Source: Nematostella vectensis
Taxonomy: Eukaryota; Cnidaria; Anthozoa; Actiniaria; Edwardsiidae
Direction: 5' to 3'
Length of the DNA: 64,000 nucleotides
Assembly: GCF_932526225.1 (NCBI RefSeq)
Contig: NC_064036.1
Span: forward strand, 2,356,001-2,420,000
Translations under genes and position numbers: made by a program
Part shown: piece by piece, positions 44,577 through 56,700 of the stretch
Layout of the letters: each line of letters starts with the position of its first letter
Numbering within the stretch: position 1 is the stretch's first letter
Notes under the pieces: model-generated
What the model was told of the DNA's origin: nothing
The model's input: only the letters and a program-made list of their open reading frames with translations
The model's database searches: none

Positions 44577-47500
44577 CTGTAAGTAAATAAAATCATATTT
44601 TAGTTATGCAAGGCTAAAAAGCCAAAATCTAGATCCAATTACTGTAATACCTACATGTAGCCACTGCAGGCTAGTATTTACAACTGTAATGTTAGTATAT
44701 ATTTTCTAGGGTAATTCTTATTATAATCACACCATAAAAAGTATTGATGAACGGTATGACTCTAAAGGATTAAAAAAAAAAAAAAAAAGAAAGAAAAAAA
44801 AGGAAATTATTCGGTGGGGAGGATTCGAACCCATGACCTCACGCAACCAACGCACTTAGCCAAGAAGCCAACATTAGCAAATGTTTTCCCCTTCATTCTT
44901 ATGATTCCCTTTGACTTATCGCAGTAGCACGGTCTCAGCTCCCAAGAATCCTCCCTGTTCCTCTTAATGTACCACCGATCATATATATCTAAATACTCCT
45001 ACTCATCTTGACTTGTAATCCCCCTCCCCCATGATCAATATCTTCCACCAACGCCCCTCATAATCCTAATCCCTCAACACCTAATTGATGAATGACCCGC
45101 CATACCCCCCCCTCAGCTTGCGAACCCCTTTCCACCTCATCACCTAATTGGTGAATAACCCGCCATACCCCCCTTACCTTGCGAGCCCCTTTCCACCTCA
45201 TCACCTAATTGGTGAATAACCCGGCATACCCCCCCCCTCAGCTTGTGAGCCCCTTTCCACCTATTCACCTAATTGGTGATTAACCCGCCATACCCCCCCT
45301 CAGCTTGTGAACCCCTTTCCACCTCATCACCTAATTGATGAATAACCTGCCATACCCCCTCAGCTTGCGAACCCCTTTCCACCTCATCACCTAATTGATG
45401 AATAACCTGGCATACCCCCCCTCAGCTTGTGAGCCCCTTTCCACCTCATCATCTAATTGGTGAATAACCCGGCATACACCCCACCCCCCCTTAGCTTGCG
45501 AGCCCCTTTCCACCTCATCACCCAATTGGTGAATAACCCGCCATACCCCCCCTTAGCTTGCGAGCCCCTTTCCACCTCATCACCTAATTGATGAATAACC
45601 CGGCATACCCCCCCTCAGCTTGTGAGCCCCTTTCCACCTCATCACCTAATTGGTGAATAACCCGCCATACCCCCCCTTAGCTTGTGAGCCCCTTTCCACC
45701 TCATCACCTAATTGGTGAATAACCCGGCATACCCCCCCTCAGCTTGCAAACCCCTTTCCACTTCATCACCTAATTGATGAATAACCCGGCATACCCCCCT
45801 CAGCTTGCGAACCCCTTTCCACCTCATCACCAAATTGATGAATAACCCGGCATACCCCCCTCAGCTTGTGAGCCCCTTTCCACCTCATCACCTAATTGGT
45901 AAATAACCCGGCATACACCCCCCCCCTCTCAGCTTGCGAACCCCTTTCCACCTCATCACCTAATTGGTGAATAACCCGCCATACCCCCCTCAGCTTGCAA
46001 ACCCCTTTCCACCTCATCACCTAATTGGTGAATAACCCACCATACCCCACCTCAGCTTGTGAGCCCCTTTCCACCTCATCACCTAATTGGTGAATAACCC
46101 GCCATAACCCCCCCTTAGCTTGCGAACCCCTTTCCACCTCATCACCTAATTGGTGAATAACCCGCCATACCCCCCCCCCCCTCAGCTTGTGAGCCCCTTT
46201 CCACCTCATCACCTAATTGGTGAATAACCCGCCATACCCCCCCCCCCCCCCCTTAGCTTGTGAACCCCTTTCCACCTCATCACCTAGTTGGTAAATAACC
46301 CGCCATACCCCCCCTTAGCTTGTGAGCCCCTTTCCACCTCATCACCTAATTGGTGAATAACCCGCCATACCCCCCCCTCAGCTTGCGAACCCCTTTCCAC
46401 CTTATCACCTAATTGATGAATAACCCAGCATACCCCCCTCAGCTTGCGAACCCCTTTCCACCTCATCACCTAATTGATGAATAACCCGGCATACCCCCCC
46501 TCAGCTTGTGAGCCCCTTTCCACCTCATCACCTAATTGGTAAATAACCCGGCATACCCCCCTCAGCTTGCGAACCCCTTTCCACCTCATCACCTAATTGA
46601 TGAATAACCCGGTATACCCCCCCCCCTCAGCTTGCAAACCCCTTTCCACCTCATCACCTAATTGATGAATAACCCGGCATACCCCCCTCAGCTTGCGAAC
46701 CCCTTTCCACCTCATCACCAAATTGATGAATAACCCGGCATACCCCCCTCAGCTTGTGAGCCCCTTTCCACCTCATCACCTAATTGGTAAATAACCCGGC
46801 ATACACCCCCCCCTCTCAGCTTGCGAACCCCTTTCCACCTCATCACCTAATTGGTGAATAACCCGCCATACCCCCCTCAGCTTGCAAACCCCTTTCCACC
46901 TCATCACCTAATTGGTGAATAACCCACCATACCCCACCTCAGCTTGTGAGCCCCTTTCCACCTCATCACCTAATTGGTGAATAACCCGCCATAACCCCCC
47001 TTAGCTTGCGAACCCCTTTCCACCTCATCACCTAATTGGTGAATAACCCGCCATACCCCCCCTCAGCTTGTGAGCCCCTTTCCACCTCATCACCTAATTG
47101 GTGAATAACCCGCCATACCCCCCCCCCTTAGCTTGTGAACCCCTTTCCACCTCATCACCTAGTTGGTGAATAACCCGCCATACCCCCCCTTAGCTTGTGA
47201 GCCCCTTCCCACCTCATCACCTAAATGGTGAATAACCCGCCATACCCCCCCCCCCTCAGCTTGCGAACCCCTTTCCACCTCATCACCTAATTGATGAATA
47301 ACCCGGCATACCCCCCTCAGCTAGCGAACCCCTTTCCACCTCATCACCAAATTGATGAATAACCCGGCATACCCCCCTTAGCTTGCGAACCCCTTTCCAC
47401 CTCATCACCTAATTGGAGAATAACTAGCCATACCCCCCCTCAGCTTGTGAGCCCCTTTCCACCTCATCACCTGATTGGTGAATAACCCGCCATACCCCCC

Positions 47501-50500
47501 CTCAGCTTGCGAACCCCTTTCCACCTATTCACCTAATTGGTGAATAACCCGCCATACCCCCCCCCCCCAGCTTGCGAACCCCTTTCCACCTTATCACCTA
47601 ATTGATGAATAACCCAGCATACCCCGCTCAGCTTGCGAACCCCTTTCCACCTCATCACCTAATTGATGAATAACCCGGCATACCCCCCCTCAGCTTGTGA
47701 GCCCCTTTCTACCTCATCACCTAATTGGTAAATAACCCGGCATGCCCCCCTCAGCTTGCGAACCCCTTTCCACCTCATCACCTAATTGATGAATAACCCG
47801 GTATACCCCCCCCCCCTCAGCTTGCAAACCCCTTTCCACCTCATCACCTAATTGATGAATAACCCGGCATACCCCCCTCAGCTTGCGAACCCCTTTCCAC
47901 CTCATCAACAAATTGATGAATAACCCGGCATACCCCCCTCAGCTTGTGAGCCCCTTTCCACCTCATCACCTAATTGGTAAATAACCCGGCATACACCCCC
48001 TCCCTCTCAGCTTGCGAACCCCTTTCCACCTCATCACCTAATTAGTGAATAACCCGCCATACCCCCCTCAGCTTGCAAACCCCTTTCCACCTCATCACCT
48101 AATTGGTGAATAACCCACCATACCCCACCTCAGCTTGTGAGCCCCTTTCCACCTCATCACCTAATTGGTGAATAACCCGCCATACCCCCCCCCCCTCAGC
48201 TTGCGAACCCCTTTCCACCTCATCACCTAATTGATGAATAACCCGGCATACCCCCCTTAGCTTGCGAACCCCTTTCCACCTCATCACCTAATTGGTGAAT
48301 AACTCGCCATACCCCCCCTCAGCTTGTGAGCCCCTTTCCACCTCATCACCTGATTGGTGAATAACCCGCCATACCCCCCCCCCCCCCTCAGCTTGCGAGC
48401 CCCTTTCCACCTCATCACCTAATTGGTGAATAACCCGCCATACACCCCACCCCCCCTTAGCTTGCGAGCCCCTTTCCACCTCATCACCTGATTGGTGAAT
48501 AACCCGCCATACAACCCCCCTCTCAGCTTGCGAACCCCTTTCCACCTCATCACCTAATTGGTGAATAACCCGCCATACCCCCCTCAGCTTGCAAACCCCT
48601 TTCCACCTCATCACCTAATTGATGAATAACCCGGCATACACCCCACCCCCCCCCCCCTCACCTGTGCATCATGCCGCTCAACCATCGTCATCATTTGCTG
48701 CTCGAGTTTTCTCAGTCTTGCACCGTGCTTCTTCTTCGCCTTCTCGTATGCGGCAACCAGCGCCCCATTGGCTCGCTTTAGATCACACACGTACTCGGCG
48801 GTCTGCGTGTGGCGATTCTCGGAATTTTTGGACAAGCTCTCAAGCGCTTCCATGAGTTCTTTGATTCGCGCGCGCAGTTTTCTCTCACGCCGAGCTGCTT
48901 CCTGTAAATCCGCAGGCATGTCCTCGTCGCTAGTGCGCAGGTCAGACAGGGTACCCGAGCCAGAGTTAGAGCCGGATAGGTTCCCGGAAAGATTGCCGTC
49001 CTGTGATATCACAAATTGTGTCAGGGTGGATTGTATTATAGAACAGCATGACAGCCCCTTCAACGCATCCGTACTTGACGCTCAAACTCGCGTAAGCTCG
49101 CCTCCCCTCCCTTTCACACACACACACCCGTAGCAGCAGCAACAACAACATCAATTTATTCACTTCACCGTATACAGATTAAGTATATAGGTTTGGCTGA
49201 AAGTGAATTATAAAGTTATAGACTCCTAGCAACATCCCCCTTCTATTTTTCGTTTCTTAATTGAAAGCATGAAAAAACATACTTTGCCGCCTCCTTTGCT
49301 TTTTTCTTTGGATGGTTAGATATTAGAGAGAAAATCTGCCTCTCCAATTTCTTAGCGAAATCAAATCCCCAGGATGGAACTCGTCCTCTATTGTCTCGTT
49401 CTAAGGAATTGACATGCCGTTTATGAACTTATTTATAAGGTCTGTTATACCTCTTCTTCTCTATTTCGAGGTCATGGTTGCTAATGCGCAATCAGGTGAG
49501 GTACCAACGGTGGCTTTGGTTGGGATCTCAAGATAGCTCTCTAGTTCATAGTTATCCTTATGGTCGCGATTAGTTCTAAGCTTATTGCGTTGCGTGGTTT
49601 GCTACTTCATTCTGCCAACGTTGCACTTTAATGTCCTCAACTCGCAACTCGGGTATTCCTTGGTGTTACAGAGAGCTTTGTTTTTGGTGCTCAAGGCCTT
49701 TGTACTCTATTCTATTGTCTCGTTCTAAGGTCTTTGTTTTTGGCTTTTGTTCCATTGTGTTTTTGGTGCTGGTGCTCCGTAACACCAAGAAACTACCCTC
49801 AACGGGTATCAACTCGCTGTCTACATAGTTTTGAGTATTTCTTTTTCTCTCCTGATGTGATTTCATAGTCCCACAAGTACCCTAAGCCTATCCGGAAAAC
49901 CCCCTCTTTTAGTTTGGATACCCATGACGAGTACGTGAGTGAACTGTTGTATTTTGCTTCCCAAAACGTCTCTGCTACCAGGCTATTCGAACACTCAGGC
50001 GTGCTAATTTTTAGACAAAAATTTATAGCTCTCATGGTAGCATTGAGTCTTATGGGTAAAATACCTAGCTCGGATCGAAATGCGTAGTTTGCTGCCGTTT
50101 TGCCCACGCCCAAAAGCCACTTGCAAAATTTGGTTCAAACTGCCTCAATTGGGTCTTTCTTAATGCACTTCATGCACATATCTATGCCCCACAATTCACT
50201 GCCGTATAGCAAGATAGGTTGGATTAGGTAATTAAATAACTTTATGGTGAGTCGTGGGTTATCCCTAAAGTGCTTGCCCATGTCCGCTTGGAGTTTATGC
50301 ATTGCTTTAAGCGCAGTTTTTTGGAGCTCTTGCTTCCCAATTGTAAAATTCCCAAATGTGACATTTTCGATGACCCTGTCTCGATATTAAAATTTCGTTC
50401 CATTCATTCTAACACCAGCGTTATTAAAGACAAGTGCCTTCGTCTTTGAGACGCTGCAATATTCAATATTGATTAGTGTCTGTAGACCGTTTGCCGATTT

Positions 50501-53500
50501 AGACATAAACACTAAGTCGTCCGCGTAACAAAGTGTATCGACACACTTCCCAGAAACTGTAATTCTGTCATTTTGGTTGGCGTACGCTTGGCCCAGATAT
50601 TCGGGTAAGTCGCTTAGAAAAAGATTGAAGAGAGTCGGGCTTAGCATGCATTCTTTTTGCAGGGAAATGCTTTAGATATAAGACTATCAATTATGCATTG
50701 CGTACCTTAGCCTCACTATAAATCCACCCACCCTCACACACACACCGGTACATTGGGCTCACGCTCAAGCTTGCCTTCCCCCCCCCCCCCACACACACCC
50801 GTACCTTAGCCTCACTATCTAGCCTACCCTCCCCCCCCACCCCCACACACACCCGTACCTTAGCCTCACTATCTTGCCCCCTCCCCCCCCCCCCCCCCCC
50901 CTCACACACACCGGTACCTTGGTCTCACGCTCAAGCTTGCGTCGTTTCTTCAGTTCGTCCTTCACTTCGCTCTTGAGGTGTTCTATCTGTACCAGATACG
51001 CCTGCTCCTGCGCCTCGCGAGAATTTATTTTGAGCTCGAGCGCTTTTTTCTCCTTCTCCACTAAATAGTTCTTAGCCTTAAGCTCGGCTCTCTCCTCCTT
51101 GAGGGCCATCAGCTCTTGCATGAGCACGGCGTTCTCTAAGTCTAGCTTGGGGTCAATGGGGTGCATGTTGACCTCGTCCGGTTTATCCATACCATGTATA
51201 CTCTCAAGCTCCAGCACAGTCGACCCGATAGTCGAGCGCTCCGATCTCAATTGCTGTATATAACTTTTTAATCGAGTTTCTTCCTCCTTCGTGAACTCCA
51301 TATCGTTCGACGAGCCTGAGCTCGTGCGAGAATGCGAGGAAACCGATTCCCAGGGCTGGTCCCGACTCGTGTGGGTCTCATTGCGGTCCAGCTTCTGCAG
51401 CAACACTTTAGCCTCGGTCTCAGCTTCGCGCCTGCGCGCTAGACAGGACTCGATGCTGCCATCGTTACCCTCCCTCGTCTCGTCCTCGTACGTTAACCGG
51501 TAAGACGGGTTTGACGACTCTGCGTAGCTGAGAAAGCCGGTTTTAACGCCGGCAGCCCTGCAATTCGCGTAGAGGCACGCTTGTTCGGATTCGGCCAGCT
51601 GCCTTAACACATCCATCACCTCAATCACGTTGTCACAGTAGGATAAAGCTAGCTGTAGCGCCGTATTATTCGATTCGTATTTCCCCATGAGTATACACAT
51701 CTTATCAGCATTCTCGCGACTTTCCTCTAGCGAGAGTGAGATGACATTGTTCTGAGCCTGTAAGTGGTCCACCTTGCTCCGTAGCCGCTCCATCTCGAGC
51801 TCATACTCCTTGAGTTTCCGGTCCGCCTGCTCGTCACAGTAGCTGAACAGCACCTTGTACACGTCGCCAAGGTTACGGCAAGTGCGCAGCGCTCTTATCA
51901 GTTCGGACGGGAGCTTGCCGTTGGTGAACTCGGGCAGTTGACTCTGGAAAAACACGGATAGCACGATGGCATTGTTAGAAAGCATTTGATAAAAAAAGAA
52001 AAAAAAAACTTACTCTGGGACAAACACGGATAGGACGGTGGCACTGTTAGAAACCATTTGATAAGAAAGGGGAAAAAACATTAAATTAAGGATTTTATAG
52101 ACCAAATTATTCCGCTGGTCCGACATGTATAAACGCATTTCTTTTAATATTTTAAACACTCATAATTCGAAAAATAAAAAGAATTGCCTTTTCAAACTTT
52201 TTAAAATTTTAGGAAGAACTGGGTAGGCTAGCTCAAACTCCCCAGTGCCCCTTTAGAGGGGCACGCTTGACCTGGTTTGACTGTAAGATTCACGGGCTTT
52301 TAACAAAGAAATCAGTAAGTCAGCGAGGACACATGATCCTTTTCAAGGGGACACGGGACCACAGTATTATCCCGTTCTAAAACCAAATTTCTCGGTTTGA
52401 AAGAAGATTCGGGTGAAAATCGTTTTACAAAGCTGCTTCTCAAACCACAGTGAGACTAGCACTCACCAGCGTCCTGATGCACTGCTCTCCGCTAGACCTC
52501 GCATCCGGGCATTCAGCCTCGACCGGGCGCGCCATAACCGTGATCTCCTGGGACGAGCCGTGTGACGAGCCCAAATCACTAGTGCCTTGCATCCCCCGCC
52601 AGAACACCTGACTCGCTATAGACTGCGTACTACTAGTGGCTGGGTTTCGGGGGGTGGAGGCATCAGACCAAGGTGCCGAGTTGCTCCCGGCACTCGACCT
52701 CCTCCCATAATGCCCCGCGGGTAAGGTAACAGATCTTCGTGGGGTGGAGGGGGATCGGCTAGGGACCGCGTTCACGTTTTCCGCGCTAGATCTGCGAGCC
52801 ATTCGCGGCGACATGTGCCCATCCCGACTAGAGACGTCGGAGGCGGCGCTGTTGTAGCCACTCTGCCTCGGCATGGGGCGGCCACGGGGGTCCGCCCAGC
52901 CCTGTGTGACGCTAGTCGAGGGAGGGTTGGAGCGCGGTAGGCGAGGGGATCTGCCCCCTTGAGGGGAGTGCTCATGGAGGCTCGAGGCGCGCTGTCGGGT
53001 GGTTTCGTATTGGATCGTCTTCTGGTGTAACGCCTTCAAGTGCTCTTGCATCTCCAGAATCTAATCACATTTGCATGGGACAGGAGATCTGGTTAACGTT
53101 TGACTTACTTTAAGTTACGGTGCAGTAACGTGCAGTAAAATACGTAGCTATTCTAGGATTTGAGCCTAAATGTTTTGGCGAAGGGTGCTTGACAGTGAAT
53201 CAAAGCCTACTGTAAGAGGTTCTTAAAATTGTAGATTGCGCAGAGTTATACTATATTGGCGTAATGAAGTGACGCCCTTTCAGGCGGACATTCGAACTTA
53301 TGGCTTTTTTTTTAGAAAATACGTCTTTTTTGCAGCCAAAAGGTATCAATTATATTTTTATAACAATACAATAGCTGTCGTTTTTCTAATAGTCTAAAAA
53401 GGCTGCGGCGAGAGCGAGCGGGAAACAAAAAGGCGACCAGCAAAGTCCCGGTAAACACGAATTCTTGTAAGTTTACATTGAAATACTCGACGTTCTAGGG

Positions 53501-53525
53501 CGGTAAAAAGCAGAGAAAAAAATAA

Positions 53526-53617
<92 letters not shown>

Positions 53618-53623
53618 TAATAA

Positions 53624-53693
<70 letters not shown>

Positions 53694-53755
53694 TAATAAT
53701 AATAATAATAATAAATAATAATAAATAATAATAATAAATAATAATAATAATAATA

Positions 53756-53797
<42 letters not shown>

Positions 53798-56700
53798 TAA
53801 TAAATAATAATAATAATAATAATAATGAGTGTGGTACGTGGGTGTGGTACGTGGGTGTGGTACGTGGGTGTGGTACGTGGGTGTGGTACGTGGGTGTGGT
53901 CGTACCCGTTGGCGCAACCTGTCCCGCTCCTCCTTAAAGCTGCCGTTCTCAGCTCTCGCCTGCTCCAACTCCTTCATGCTTGTTTTCAGTCTTTCGCGCA
54001 AGACTTCACAGTCACTGCATGCGTTTGTCGCTTCCTAACAACAAATAAACAACTAATTCGTATGGGGCGTCAGGGGATCAAGTCTAGGAGGATCTCACAT
54101 GATTCGGCTGTTGAATGTGATGAAGTCACTTCCAACAAGCTAATATGTAACGTCGCAGGAAACTTTTCGGCAAATCGATAATGATTGCGTCTCATATGGT
54201 TGGTACAACTAAGGCCGGTGTTGGAGCGTAAAGATTCATTCTACTGCCAGCTCAGAACATTGGATTTCTACAAAACTATAATGGTGGCCACACGCGTCGC
54301 ACATTAAGAGCTTCAGCATCTCATCTGGGTGAGTTAGGGCAGACTCACCGTGGCTGGGTCGCTACTGGATGACTTCTTCCTTGCCACATATTCCCGCAGA
54401 CTCGCCTGCTGTACTCGCTTTTCCACTACAACAAGACCATGCAGAATAGCATGTGAGCATGGGTGACAACACGTGGCGAGTGTTTCGAACAAATGAGAGG
54501 ACACTTATCACCATCTAGGTACAGCGAAACCGTGTTTAGATAAGAACAATTTGTTATTAAAGAGTAAACCTTTCTTTGTTATTGTTTATCATTTAAAATA
54601 CTTTAAAATAACAATCTACAAATTAAGTCTGATATGTTATTGACGTTATTTGATTGAAAATATCTTAGTTACTCGATCTCTTGAATTAGCCGATGGAAAT
54701 GGATGCTTTGTGTGACTCGCCGTTGGACAGGAGCATAAAGTGGAGGCGTTATTGGACACAGAAGGACACAGATCTCGGTTTTGAAATGAAGAAATGAAAG
54801 CTACAAATCTAACCCGCAAGCCACTTTACAGAGGTACACTAAAGTAGAAATATCTGGTTGCTTGAAAGGGGCAGTACTGATTGAGACTCACATATTTGCT
54901 TTTTCTTCTCTAGCTCCAAACAATGCACTCTCATGATCCTACACTTTTCAGACAACTCGTTAAACTCTGCCAGCTTCTTGCTGCTGTCTGCATTAGGGAG
55001 TGCATTAGGTGCTGTGCCGGCACCAGGGGAACTCTCACCGGGCGTTGGCTCGGCACCCTCTTCACCAGTCTCCTGCTCCTTGTCACCATCGGTAACCTGT
55101 ACAATACATGGATAGGTTGGGAAATCAGAACACGCAGTTTACAGGTAATTGTATACAATGTCCATCTTCAAACCCCACTACCCACTGGACAGATGGATTA
55201 TAACTAAGGAAACATAAATACGGTGTAAGCCTCGGTTTGGGAGAAATTCCATGTGCATACCAGCAAGAAACTCTTGGAGCTTAGCATAAAATAATGCAAA
55301 ATCTTGTGAATTCTTCATGACCTCGCTGGTATTTGCACCAGTTGACCTGAAACCAGGGCTCACACCATGTTTATGAGTCTGTAGTGTCTGTATCTAGCGG
55401 GGACAGTGGATTCGAAACTGGACTATTCAGGCAAAGCTACAGTACTATAAGCAAAGTATCTGCTGTTCCGTGGCATTGTCAGCTTAGTCAGGTCAGGCTG
55501 CCCCTTTTAATTTGCTCACTTTAGCCTACCAATAAGTGCACAGCAATTTGCTCACTTTAGCCTACCAATGAGCTCACAGCAATTTGCTCACTTTAGCCTG
55601 CCAATAAGCGCACAGTAATTTGCTCACTTTAGCCTACCAATAAGCGCACAGCAATTTGCTCACTTTAGCCTACCAATAAGCACAAAGCAATTTGCTCACT
55701 TTAGCCTGCCAATAAGCGCACAGTAATTTGCTCACTTTAGCCTACCAATAAGTGCACAGCAATTTGCTCACTTTAGCCTACCAATAAGCACAAAGCAATT
55801 TGCTCACTTTAGCCTACCAATAAGTGCACAGCAATTTGCTCACTTTAGCCTACCAATAAGCGCACAGTAATTTGCTCACTTTAGCCTACCAATAAGCGCA
55901 CAGCAATTTGCTCACTTTAGCCTACCAATAAGCACAAAGCAATTTGCTCACTTTAGCCTGCCAATAAGAGCACAGCAATTTGCTCACTTTAGCCTGCCAA
56001 TAACAGCACAGCAATTTGTTCACTTTAGCCTACCAATAAGCGCACAGCAATTTGCTCACTTTAGCCTACCAATAAGAGCACAGAAATTTGCTCACTTTAG
56101 CCTACCAATAAGCGCACAGCAATTTGCTCACTTTAGCCTACCAATAAGCGCACCTCAATTTTCTCACTTTAGCCTACCAATAAGCACAAAGCAATTTGCT
56201 CACTTTAGCCTACCAATAAGCGCACAGCAATTTGCTCACTTTAGCCTACCAATAAGCACACAGCAATTTGCTCACTTTAGCCTACCAATAAGCACACAGC
56301 AATTTGCTCACTTTAGCCTACCAATAAGCGCACAGCAATTTGCTCACTTTAGCCTACCAATAAGCGCACAGCAATTTGCTCACTTTAGCCTACCAATAAG
56401 TGCACAGAAATTTGCTCACTTTAGCCTACCAATAAGTGCACAGCAATTTGCTCACTTTAGCCTACCAATGAGCTCACAGCAATTTGCTCACTTTAGCCTG
56501 CCAATAAGCGCACAGTAATTTGCTCACTTTAGCCTACCAATAAGCGCACAGCAATTTGCTCACTTTAGCCTACCAATAAGCACAAAGCAATTTGCTCACT
56601 TTAGCCTGCCAATAAGCGCACAGTAATTTGCTCACTTTAGCCTACCAATAAGTGCACAGCAATTTGCTCACTTTAGCCTACCAATAAGCACAAAGCAATT

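Noticed and set aside
44811-44880. Functional tRNA gene on the minus strand
   Set aside because: A and B boxes are present but the acceptor stem halves do not pair; better explained as a tRNA-derived repeat.
45081-48650. CRISPR-like array
   Set aside because: Units are contiguous with no unique spacers, in a eukaryotic intron; it is a minisatellite.
55263-55346. Possible MCC exon reading STGANTSEVMKNSQDFALFY
   Set aside because: Its only open frame needs phase 2 at the start and leaves phase 1, incompatible with the phase-0 exons on both sides (58345-58508 and 54892-55096).
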